Assembly (NCBI GenBank): GCA_003520555.1
Contig: DOUO01000043.1
Span: 1,240 to 9,265 of the forward strand
Reading direction: 5' to 3'
Length of the DNA: 8,026 bases
Origin: Oscillospiraceae bacterium
GTDB lineage: Bacteria; Bacillota; Clostridia; Oscillospirales; Acutalibacteraceae
The notes under the pieces were generated by a model that did not search any database, was not told the DNA's origin, and worked only from the letters and a program-made list of their open reading frames with translations. The translations under genes and the position numbers were made by a program. Within the stretch, counting starts at the first letter, position 1. Each line of letters starts with the position of its first letter. Shown piece by piece: positions 1-5,724 of the stretch.

Positions 1-1668
1 TTACATTTCGGTAACGATTTCGTTTACGGTTTTTCCCGGAGGAATCATGGGAAGCACGTTCATGTCCGGACTGATTTGGCAGTCAATTACCACCGGAGCG
101 TTAAGCTCAACAGCCTTTTCGATGACGGGCATAATTTCCTCGCGCTTTGTTATCCTCATGCCCTCAACTCCGAAAGCGTTGGCAAGCTTTACAAAGTCTG
201 TGGCTCTGTGCGGATCTGTCTGTGAAAAACGGCTTCCGTAAAACAGCTTTTGCCACTGTCTTACCATGCCGAGCACGGTGTTGTTCATAACCAGCACAAC
301 AACAGGCAGATTGTAGGATTTAAGCGTAACCAGCTCGTTTAAATTCATGTGGAAGCTTCCGTCACCCGTGAACAGGAACACCCTGTCGTTCATGTGCGAA
401 ACCTGCGCGCCGATTGCCGCGCCCATGCCGAAGCCCATTGTGCCCATGCCGCCTGAGGTAAGCAGCGTTTTTTTCTTCTCGATTTTGGCGTACTGGGCAA
501 CCCACATCTGGTGCTGACCTACGTCGGTGGCAATGATGTCGCCGTCGTCCTTGATTTTGTTTACCGCTTCAATAATTTCATCCGGCAGCGGATAATCGCT
601 CTTTGGGTGTGAAGAATTGTCAAAACGGTGCTTCCATTCGTCAATCTTGTCAAGCCAGTGCGCGTGATCCTGCTGTTCAAGTCCCTTTAAAAGAGCCTGC
701 AAAATAAGCTTTGCGTCGCCGAGGATATATTCATCAACCTTAACGTTTTTGTTGATTTCGTTTTTATCAATTTCAAGCTGAACAATCTTTGCCTGTTCGC
801 CAAAGCGTTCACGGTCTCCGGCAACACGGTCGGAAAACCTTGCGCCGCAGGCAATAATAAGGTCGCAGCCGGCGGTAATCATTCCTGTTTCATATCCGCC
901 GTGCATGCCTATGTTGCCTATGCAAAGCGGATGACTTGCCGGCAAACAGCCGAGGCCCATGAGCGAACAGCAGACAGGAGCGTCAATCAGCTCCGCGAAT
1001 TCTCTGAACTCGGCGCAGGCGTTCGCGCTTAAAATTCCGCCTCCGGCGTAAATCATCGGACGTCTTGACTTTCTTATAAGCTGTTGAACCCTTGCGATGC
1101 AGTCGGGATTGGAAATCTCCGAGGGCTTTGTTTTTGCGGGACCTTCGGGCGCAAACTCGGTTTTTGCCGCGGTAATGTCCTTGGGAACGTCAACCAAAAC
1201 CGGACCTTTTCTGCCTTCGTTGGCAAGCTCAAAAGCCTTGCGGATTGTCGGCGCTAAATCCTCAACCTTAGTAACAAGGTAGCTTGCTTTGGTAATAGGC
1301 TTTACAATGTTTACAATATCAACCTCCTGGAAGCTGTCGCGTCCAAGCTGGTCTGTGTTAACGTTGCCGGTGATGGCAACAATGGGAATACTGTCAATGT
1401 TGGCGGTCGCAAGACCTGTTACAATGTTTGTGGCGCCGGGGCCCGAGGTTGTAATAACAACGCCTGTTTTACCCGTAGAACGCGCGTAGCCGTCCGCCGC
1501 GTGCGAAGCGCCCTGCTCATGAGCGGTTAAAATGTGTTTGATTTTATCGCTGTATTTGTACAGCGCGTCATAGGTGTTCAAAGCCGCGCCGCCCGGATAA
1601 CCGAAAACAGTGTCTACACCCTGCTCAACCAGACATTCACAAATAATATCCGCGCCTGTAAGCTTCAT
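1..1668 (-). CDS. ilvB: Acetolactate synthase (acetohydroxyacid synthase), large catalytic subunit
   Basis: A 555-residue ThDP-dependent enzyme that condenses two pyruvates to acetolactate, or pyruvate with 2-oxobutyrate, in the first common step of valine, leucine and isoleucine synthesis in the cytosol. Visible features: the N-terminal pyrimidine-binding domain with FGYPGG (22-27) and the catalytic glutamate E51 in AHEQGA; SGPGATN (75-81); the central FAD/DHAP-type domain with GARFSDR (275-281); and the C-terminal ThDP/Mg site GDG (435-437) ending in NN (462-463), followed by RQWQ (470-473). Length is normal for the family, slightly short at the C-terminus, and both start and stop lie inside the window. 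AAAGGGG sits 8 bases before the ATG. It has its own promoter just upstream and a leader of about 50 bases, too short for a T-box. The regulatory subunit gene ilvN is not in view; it could follow beyond the left edge. Other ThDP enzymes (pyruvate oxidase, glyoxylate carboligase) are less likely given the overall sequence. Confidence 0.96.
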   Translation of the reverse strand: MKLTGADIICECLVEQGVDTVFGYPGGAALNTYDALYKYSDKIKHILTAHEQGASHAADGYARSTGKTGVVITTSGPGATNIVTGLATANIDSIPIVAITGNVNTDQLGRDSFQEVDIVNIVKPITKASYLVTKVEDLAPTIRKAFELANEGRKGPVLVDVPKDITAAKTEFAPEGPAKTKPSEISNPDCIARVQQLIRKSRRPMIYAGGGILSANACAEFREFAELIDAPVCCSLMGLGCLPASHPLCIGNIGMHGGYETGMITAGCDLIIACGARFSDRVAGDRERFGEQAKIVQLEIDKNEINKNVKVDEYILGDAKLILQALLKGLEQQDHAHWLDKIDEWKHRFDNSSHPKSDYPLPDEIIEAVNKIKDDGDIIATDVGQHQMWVAQYAKIEKKKTLLTSGGMGTMGFGMGAAIGAQVSHMNDRVFLFTGDGSFHMNLNELVTLKSYNLPVVVLVMNNTVLGMVRQWQKLFYGSRFSQTDPHRATDFVKLANAFGVEGMRITKREEIMPVIEKAVELNAPVVIDCQISPDMNVLPMIPPGKTVNEIVTEM

Positions 1669-1724
1669 AATTATAACCCCTTTATTACTTTATACATAGC
1701 CGAAAACAGATAAGACTAAATTAT

Positions 1725-1753
1725 ATTTTACCGCATTAAAGCGATGTTGTCAA
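1725..1753 (-). promoter_or_regulatory. Sigma-A type promoter of ilvB
   Basis: On the minus strand a perfect -35 box TTGACA (1753-1748) is followed by 17 bases and TAAAAT (1730-1725, 5 of 6 to consensus). Transcription would begin near 1718, giving an approximately 50-base leader that contains the AAAGGGG ribosome site. This is the best consensus match in the window, so ilvB should be transcribed independently of the mtnN gene ahead of it. No factor-independent terminator is visible between mtnN and this promoter, so read-through could add to it. Confidence 0.72.
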
Positions 1754-1763
1754 TAGTTAACTA
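1754..1763. promoter_or_regulatory. Palindrome abutting the ilvB -35 box, possible operator
   Basis: TAGTTAACTA is a perfect 10-base palindrome ending exactly where the ilvB -35 box begins. Nearby, the spacer of the same promoter holds a near-palindrome CGCATTAAAGCG (1732-1743, 10 of 12 positions symmetric), and TAAAGCG occurs as a direct repeat at 1737-1743 and 1762-1768. Such placement suits a regulator or an upstream promoter contact, but short AT-rich palindromes also arise by chance and I cannot name a binding protein. Confidence 0.3.
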
Positions 1764-1768
1764 AAGCG

Positions 1769-2464
1769 TCAGGCTTTTTCGGTGAAGGATGAAATAACCG
1801 AAACGGTCTTTTCCGCCGCCATTGAGCAGAATTTTACAAAATCAACGCCCTTGTTTTCGTCCAAATCATCGGAAATCGCGCGCAAAATCGCAAAAGGAGT
1901 TTTGCAGCAGTAGCACGCGTGGCCTATCGCCGCGCCTTCCATTTCGCACGCCACCGCCCCGAAACGGTCGTTCAGCAGCAGTCTTTCGCGGCGGTTGGAA
2001 ACAAAAATATCGCCGCTGGCTACAATTCCCTGCGCGACTCTTGTGTTTTCAAGCTCCTTGGCGCACGCGGCAAGCAGCGTGGCGGCGTTTTTGTCGCACT
2101 CAAAAAACATAACCTTGCCGCCGGGGAAGCTTATTTCTCCCTGTTTGTCGCCGAGCGCGGTGGTGTTCATGTCATGCTCAACCGCTTTTGACGCAATTAC
2201 AAAATCACCTATTGTTACAATCGGTGAAAGCGCGCCGGCAACGCCGCTGTTGATTACCAAATCCGGATTAAAGCGGTTGATAAGGGTGGTTGCGCATATT
2301 GCCGCGTTAACCTTGCCCACGCCGCACACAACTGCAACAATATCCTTGCCGTTAAGCGTGCCGCTTATGAATTTCATTCCGTTTATTTCTTCGGTTTTTG
2401 TGTTTTTGGCAAGAGCGATAATTCCGTCTGCCTCAACCTGCATCGCGCAAATTATTCCTATCAT
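1769..2464 (-). CDS. mtnN: 5'-methylthioadenosine / S-adenosylhomocysteine nucleosidase
   Basis: A 231-residue cytosolic MTA/SAH nucleosidase that cleaves adenine from methylthioadenosine, S-adenosylhomocysteine and 5'-deoxyadenosine, removing inhibitors of methyltransferases and radical SAM enzymes. The signature residues are present: E11 in MQVEADGI (proposed to activate water), GVAGAL (74-79), the substrate-binding CEMEGAA (173-179, with M175 and E176 touching the nucleoside) and the catalytic acid D199 in RAISDD. Length matches the family (about 230). The ATG is preceded by AAGGAG with 8 bases between, and this ribosome site overlaps the stop codon of rsmE, which ends 12 bases upstream. 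The two genes therefore almost certainly share one transcript and are translationally coupled. Pairing with an SAM-using methyltransferase fits the role of clearing SAH. The family could also include futalosine hydrolase, but the motifs favour MTA/SAH nucleosidase. Confidence 0.95.
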   Translation of the reverse strand: MIGIICAMQVEADGIIALAKNTKTEEINGMKFISGTLNGKDIVAVVCGVGKVNAAICATTLINRFNPDLVINSGVAGALSPIVTIGDFVIASKAVEHDMNTTALGDKQGEISFPGGKVMFFECDKNAATLLAACAKELENTRVAQGIVASGDIFVSNRRERLLLNDRFGAVACEMEGAAIGHACYCCKTPFAILRAISDDLDENKGVDFVKFCSMAAEKTVSVISSFTEKA

Positions 2465-2476
2465 ATAAATTTCTCC

Positions 2477-3202
2477 TTAACTGAAATTGTCTGTCTGATA
2501 CATTATAATTGAAAGAGCGGCAAGCGGAGCGGTTTCGGCGCGCAAAATCCGTTTGCCGAGCGTCGCGGCTTTTCCGCCGCCGTCTGTTACAAGCCGCGCT
2601 TCTTCCTCCTCAAAGCCGCCTTCGCTTCCGATAAACATGCCGATTGTTTTCGGCTTGTCCTTTAAAATGTTTTTTACGGAATCACCGCCCATCTCGTAAA
2701 AGAAAACCGTCCGCTCGTTTTCTTTTGTCATTTCCGCCGCTTGCTTAAAGCTTACGCAGGGGCAGACCTCGGGGATAATTCCGCGGCGGCTCTGCATTGC
2801 CGCCTGCAATGCGATTTTCTGCCATCGCGCGGTTTTTTTGACAAGCGACTTTCCGTCGGGACGTGAAACGCATCTTGCGCTTATCATCGGCACAATCCGG
2901 CTTACGCCGAGCTCAACGCATTTTTGCACAATGTAATCCATTTTGTCGCCCTTGGGCAGAGCCTGATAAAGCGTTACAAAAACGTCGGGTTCGTTTTCAC
3001 ATTCCTTTTTTGACAGCACGCTGAGCGTAACATTGTCCGCGCTTATTTGTTTGCACTCGCATTCGCACCGGACGCCCTTTGGCGTAACAACGGTCACTGC
3101 TTCACCCTGACGCAGCCTGAGCACCCTGGCGTGACGGGCGTTTTCACCGGTAAGAGTTATAAGGTCGGAATTTACCTCGTTTTCACAAAAGAACCAAGCC
3201 AT
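2477..3202 (-). CDS. rsmE: 16S rRNA (uracil-1498-N3)-methyltransferase RsmE
   Basis: RsmE methylates N3 of U1498 in the decoding region of 16S rRNA, using S-adenosylmethionine. From the start chosen here the protein is 241 residues, typical for the family. It has an N-terminal PUA-like RNA-binding domain (NARHARVLRLRQGE, 21-34) and a C-terminal SPOUT trefoil-knot domain: ALPKGDKMDYIVQKCVELGV (81-100), WQKIALQAAMQSRR (127-140), the SAM loop IGSEGGF (191-197; GPEGGF is more usual) and LGKRILRAETA (216-226). The open frame extends 20 codons further, to an ATG at 3262, but that part (starting MQIFSF) overlaps the promoter and looks non-coding. I prefer the ATG at 3202 because it gives the family-like start MAWFF and lies 9 bases after GAAAGG; an ATG at 3208 would leave only 3 bases. 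It leads the rsmE-mtnN unit; the prmA gene often found beside rsmE is absent. Confidence 0.95.
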   Translation of the reverse strand: MAWFFCENEVNSDLITLTGENARHARVLRLRQGEAVTVVTPKGVRCECECKQISADNVTLSVLSKKECENEPDVFVTLYQALPKGDKMDYIVQKCVELGVSRIVPMISARCVSRPDGKSLVKKTARWQKIALQAAMQSRRGIIPEVCPCVSFKQAAEMTKENERTVFFYEMGGDSVKNILKDKPKTIGMFIGSEGGFEEEEARLVTDGGGKAATLGKRILRAETAPLAALSIIMYQTDNFS

Positions 3203-3211
3203 ATTCATATA

Positions 3212-3217
3212 CCTTTC
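3212..3217 (-). promoter_or_regulatory. Ribosome binding site deciding the rsmE start
   Basis: On the minus strand GAAAGG lies 9 bases before the ATG at 3202 and only 3 bases before the in-frame ATG at 3208. Nothing comparable precedes the far upstream ATG at 3262. The spacing favours 3202. Confidence 0.6.
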
Positions 3218-3233
3218 ATGTTTTGGTAGTATA

Positions 3234-3262
3234 ATAATAACCCAAAATGAAAAAATTTGCAA
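3234..3262 (-). promoter_or_regulatory. Promoter of rsmE-mtnN, sharing its -35 box with the pncC promoter
   Basis: Minus-strand reading gives TTGCAA (3262-3257, 4 of 6 to TTGACA), 17 bases, then TATTAT (3239-3234, 5 of 6 to TATAAT). The predicted start near 3227 leaves a leader of about 25 bases carrying GAAAGG. TTGCAA is its own reverse complement, so the same six bases are the -35 box of the opposite promoter. The surrounding DNA is very AT-rich, which raises the chance-match rate. Confidence 0.5.
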
Positions 3263-3285
3263 TAAATAATATAAAGTGGTAAAAT
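3257..3285 (+). promoter_or_regulatory. Promoter of pncC, sharing its -35 box with the rsmE promoter
   Basis: TTGCAA (3257-3262), 17 bases, then TAAAAT (3280-3285), preceded by TGG so that it is an extended -10 (TGn) element. The start would fall near 3292, just ahead of the strong ribosome site GAGGGAGG (3295-3302), which is 8 bases before the ATG. The leader would be only about 19 bases. Confidence 0.52.
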
Positions 3286-3310
3286 AATATAAAAGAGGGA
3301 GGATATTTTT

Positions 3311-3862
3311 ATGGTAACGCTTACGGAAGTTGATATCATTCAGCTGTTAAGAAAAAACAATCTGAACCAGGACACACTGCAGGAAACTGTTGTGGAAAAA
3401 CTCAGCCAAAAAAAGCTCAGGGCGGCAACCGCCGAAAGCTGTACGGGCGGCTTAATAAGCGAAAGGATTACGCGGGTAAGCGGCTCAAGCGCGGTTTTTG
3501 ACTGCGGAATCTGCTCTTACGCAAACGCAATCAAGGAAAAAGTGCTTGGCGTAAACCCCGAAACCCTTGCGGTTTTGGGCGCTGTTTCGGCTGAAACCGC
3601 AATTCAGATGGCGGAGGGCGTTTACAAAATTTCGGGCGCCGATATTGCCGTCAGCACAACGGGTATTGCCGGTCCCACGGGCGGCACTGCCGAAAAACCC
3701 GTAGGTCTTGTTTACATGGGCGTATGCACCAAGGACAAGGCGTACGCCGTAAGGCTTATGCTCGGAGGCGCGGAAAACCGGCTGAATTCACGCGCGCAAA
3801 TCCGCAGGCTTGCGTCCGACGCGGCGTTGTTTACAATCCTTTCCGAATGTCACAACATGTAA
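3311..3862 (+). CDS. pncC: Nicotinamide-nucleotide amidohydrolase (stand-alone CinA C-terminal domain)
   Basis: A 183-residue protein of the PncC/CinA-C family, which deamidates nicotinamide mononucleotide to nicotinate mononucleotide in NAD recycling (NMN arises, for example, from DNA ligase). Family motifs are TAESCTGG (40-47, S43 the expected nucleophile), CSYANAIKEKVLGV (68-81), TTGIAGPTGG (116-125) and a C-terminal RxxxNSRAQIRRLA-type helix (157-168). The first 36 residues precede the usual PncC core; DTLQETVVEKL (21-31) resembles the linker between the MoCF-like domain and the C-terminal domain of full-length CinA. There is no room for the N-terminal domain upstream, because rsmE lies on the other strand. 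The gene is divergent from rsmE, has its own predicted promoter and ends at a hairpin terminator, so it is probably monocistronic. Older annotation names would be 'competence/damage-inducible protein CinA'. Confidence 0.92.
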   Translation: MVTLTEVDIIQLLRKNNLNQDTLQETVVEKLSQKKLRAATAESCTGGLISERITRVSGSSAVFDCGICSYANAIKEKVLGVNPETLAVLGAVSAETAIQMAEGVYKISGADIAVSTTGIAGPTGGTAEKPVGLVYMGVCTKDKAYAVRLMLGGAENRLNSRAQIRRLASDAALFTILSECHNM

Positions 3863-3876
3863 TTTTATAATACGGT

Positions 3877-3900
3877 AAAACCGCCCTTGCAGGCGGTTTT
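3877..3900. terminator. Bidirectional terminator between pncC and the first AraC-type gene
   Basis: A perfect 9-base-pair hairpin, AAAACCGCC (3877-3885) against GGCGGTTTT (3892-3900), with a 6-base loop. The GC core is flanked by A on the left and T on the right, so both transcripts end the stem in U residues. It begins 14 bases after the pncC stop and sits one base beyond the stop of the convergent AraC-type gene, so it can serve both. Confidence 0.85.
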
Positions 3901-3901
3901 G

Positions 3902-4693
3902 TTATGTAAACATATTTTTGCGGAAGTCGGACGGCGTTCTGCCGTTTAAACGTTTAAAAACCCTGGAAAAATACATCTGGTCGGAATAACCCACGGAAAA
4001 AGCCACGTCCTTAATTGACATTCTGAGGTTTGCGAGCAGCATTTCCGCGCGTGAAATCCGCTGTCGGTTGATGTAGTCAACAGGCGACAGGCCGGTTTCG
4101 TTTTTAAAAATCCTGTAAAAATGGCTGCGGTCAATTTTCAGATAATCCGCAACCTTATTTACATTAAAGCCGGGATTGCCGAAGTTCCGTTCAATATACA
4201 CCCGCGCCGAAAAAACATAGCTGTTTTCGGTTTTCCGGTGATTGGGATATTTTTCAAGATAATAGGAAAAAATCAGCAAAATTACCGCGCCGTTGCGGTA
4301 TTTGCCTGCAACCGTATTTTCACGGCATTCCGGAAGCTCAAAAAAACGCTCAAAATCCGTTTCGCCGAGCCTGCCCACCGTGGGAGATGTGCGGCTGAAG
4401 GATATTTGGCTTACTACCGCCGCGGCTGCAAAGCCGCTGAATTCCAGCCAGTAAAATATAAGGTTGTCGCTTTGTTCAAGGCGGTATTTTTGAAACGGAA
4501 ATATTAAAATTGAACAGCCTTCTTCGACGGCGTGATTTGTTCCGTCAACATTCACAACGCAGCTGCCCTTGTAAATATATATCAGCTTGTATGATGAATT
4601 TGCGACGGCGTTTATGTGCATTCGTTTGCTTTTCAGGCTTCTGCCGCTTGAAAGACAAATCAAATCTATGTGATTTATTGCTGTATCGTTCAT
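3902..4693 (-). CDS. AraC-family transcriptional regulator (minus-strand member of divergent pair)
   Basis: A 263-residue one-component regulator. The N-terminal half (about 30-90) has the AraC-type cupin pattern: YKLIYIYKGSCVVNVDG (35-51), then EEGCSILIFPFQKYRLE (57-73), the presumed ligand-sensing barrel. The C-terminal half is a standard double helix-turn-helix: first HTH around 176-197 (KVADYLKIDRSHFYRIFK), second around 226-258 with DVAFSVGYSDQMYFSRVFKR and the family hallmark GRTPSDFR. No membrane segment or signal peptide is seen. AAGGAG lies 5 bases before the ATG. It is divergent from a second AraC-type gene across 150 bases and ends at a bidirectional terminator. The effector and targets cannot be told from the sequence: no sugar-use or transport gene is adjacent. 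Autoregulation or control of the partner is plausible from the arrangement but inferred. Confidence 0.93.
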   Translation of the reverse strand: MNDTAINHIDLICLSSGRSLKSKRMHINAVANSSYKLIYIYKGSCVVNVDGTNHAVEEGCSILIFPFQKYRLEQSDNLIFYWLEFSGFAAAAVVSQISFSRTSPTVGRLGETDFERFFELPECRENTVAGKYRNGAVILLIFSYYLEKYPNHRKTENSYVFSARVYIERNFGNPGFNVNKVADYLKIDRSHFYRIFKNETGLSPVDYINRQRISRAEMLLANLRMSIKDVAFSVGYSDQMYFSRVFKRLNGRTPSDFRKNMFT

Positions 4694-4843
4694 TGCTTCT
4701 CCTTATTGAACAAAAGCGGCTAATGCAACATTTGTCCATACTAAAAAAACAAAATTACATGGAAATAATGATATTTTACGTATATACTAATATTATATTA
4801 CAATATTTCTACATTTATTGCAATAGAACAAGGAGAAAATTTA
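4694..4843. promoter_or_regulatory. Divergent control region between the two AraC-type genes
   Basis: A 150-base, strongly AT-rich region between two start codons. On the plus strand the best candidate is TGGAAA (4760-4765), 17 bases, TATACT (4783-4788); a rival is TTTACG (4775-4780), 18 bases, TACAAT (4799-4804). On the minus strand only weak candidates occur, such as TTGTAA (4803-4798), 19 bases, TAAAAT (4778-4773). Symmetric elements include GTATATAC (4780-4787), TAATATTA (4788-4795), AAATA/TATTT around a 4-base loop (4763-4776) and TATTGCAATA (4816-4825). The plus gene has AAGGAG at 4830-4835, 8 bases before its ATG. I cannot choose among the promoters with confidence. Confidence 0.4.
4816..4825. 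promoter_or_regulatory. TATTGCAATA palindrome just ahead of the plus-strand AraC-type gene
   Basis: A perfect 10-base palindrome 4 bases before the AAGGAG ribosome site. If transcription starts near 4795 it lies in the untranslated leader, a position where a bound protein could repress. It contains the same TTGCAATA word found at 3257 and 6503, though here no plus-strand -10 box follows at the right distance. The operator role is inference. Confidence 0.3.
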
Positions 4844-5683
4844 ATGGATTACAAGTATGATGTGGTGAATTATGACAAGAACATTCCTGCGACCATTATG
4901 TATCTTAATTTATCATCTGATACTCACAAAACCGAGCTGCAATGGCACCGCGAGCCCGAGCTGGTTTATGTAATTGAAGGTAATTCGGAATGTTGTTGTA
5001 ACGGAGAATCGCGGATTGTAGAACAGGGAGATTTTATTCTTTTTAACAGCGAGGACGTTCATCTTGTACGCCCTGTTGACGGAGAACAGTGCAAGCTTTT
5101 ATGTATTAACTTTTCATTTGAATACATACGCATGTTTTGTAAATCAATCGACAGCGTCGTGTTTGAATTCAGTGAATCCTCCGGCGTAAAAAATGAGCTA
5201 ATTGAAATTCTGGACGCAATAGCGCGCGTTGACAGCGAGGCCGACTATTCTTCGCTGATATTGATTTCTTACATCAATAAAATATACTACATTTTGCTCA
5301 GTAAATGTATGTGCTTCAGGCGCTCCGCAAACACCCTGACCGCTCCCAAGCGCGACTTTTCATATGCAAAAACAGCAATTGCGTATATTAACGAAAATTA
5401 TAAGCGTGAAATTCCGCTTGATGAAATTTCTTCGGTGGTAAACCTTTCGCCTTCATATTTTTCAAAGTATTTTAAAAGCGTAACAAACGTAAGTTTTTCG
5501 GAATATCTGGCGAATTTACGGCTTGAAAACGCCGTGAACGATATGCTTACAAACAACGCTACGGTTTCCGCCGCCGCAATGGAAAATGGCTTTGCGAACG
5601 TAAAATCGTTTATTACGCAGTGCAAAAAGGTTTACAACTGCACGCCCGCTCAGTACAAAAAGCGCGTTTCAAACAGAGTATAA
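4844..5683 (+). CDS. AraC-family transcriptional regulator (plus-strand member of divergent pair)
   Basis: A 279-residue regulator with an N-terminal cupin sensing domain and a C-terminal AraC DNA-binding domain. The cupin has WHREPELVYVIEGN (34-47), in which H35, E39 and G46 match part of the metal-cupin motif, and GDFILFNSEDVH (62-73, H73). A run of three cysteines (50-52) sits in the turn between strands. The middle (100-170) is a helical linker. DNA-binding helices: LDEISSVVNLSPSYFSKYFK (192-211) and VSAAAMENGFANVKSFITQCKK (241-262), then the hallmark CTPAQYKK (266-273). The second HTH has GFANVKSF where GFxDxxYF is usual, still within family variation. The similarity to the divergent neighbour is confined to family motifs, so this is not a recent duplicate. 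Ribosome site AAGGAG, 8 bases before ATG. It ends 6 bases before a hairpin terminator. The ligand and targets are unknown. Confidence 0.93.
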   Translation: MDYKYDVVNYDKNIPATIMYLNLSSDTHKTELQWHREPELVYVIEGNSECCCNGESRIVEQGDFILFNSEDVHLVRPVDGEQCKLLCINFSFEYIRMFCKSIDSVVFEFSESSGVKNELIEILDAIARVDSEADYSSLILISYINKIYYILLSKCMCFRRSANTLTAPKRDFSYAKTAIAYINENYKREIPLDEISSVVNLSPSYFSKYFKSVTNVSFSEYLANLRLENAVNDMLTNNATVSAAAMENGFANVKSFITQCKKVYNCTPAQYKKRVSNRV

Positions 5684-5689
5684 AAACCG

Positions 5690-5717
5690 ACGCTCCGCGA
5701 CCTTAGCCGCGGAGCGT
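5690..5717. terminator. Bidirectional terminator between the second AraC-type gene and the HAD gene
   Basis: A perfect 10-base-pair stem, ACGCTCCGCG (5690-5699) against CGCGGAGCGT (5708-5717), with an 8-base loop. On the plus strand it runs into a T-rich stretch; on the minus strand it is followed by CGGTTTTTA. It lies between convergent stop codons (5683 and 5725) and can end both transcripts. Confidence 0.85.
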
Positions 5718-5724
5718 TTATTAA

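Noticed and set aside
1671..1697. Eight-codon leader peptide MYKVIKGL ahead of ilvB as an attenuator
   Set aside because: It has only one Leu, one Val and one Ile, no ribosome site and no following hairpin with a T-run, and it overlaps the ilvB ribosome site.
1995..2468. Plus-strand open frame of 157 codons antisense to mtnN
   Set aside because: mtnN is clearly the real gene, and the antisense translation is Ala/Ser/Pro-rich without motifs; it has no ribosome site.
3203..3262. N-terminal extension of RsmE up to the ATG at 3262
   Set aside because: It covers the predicted promoter and ribosome site, does not resemble RsmE N-termini and would make the protein longer than usual.
4795..4823. 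A third shared--35 promoter pair at TTGCAA 4818-4823
   Set aside because: On the plus strand the -10 position would overlap the start codon, and on the minus strand TAATAT matches only 4 of 6, so the geometry is not supported here.
4510..4860. Plus-strand open frame of 116 codons across the AraC divergent region
   Set aside because: It is antisense to the start of the minus-strand AraC-type gene, has low-complexity, Cys/Arg/Leu-rich sequence with no family pattern, and overlaps the start of the plus-strand AraC-type gene.
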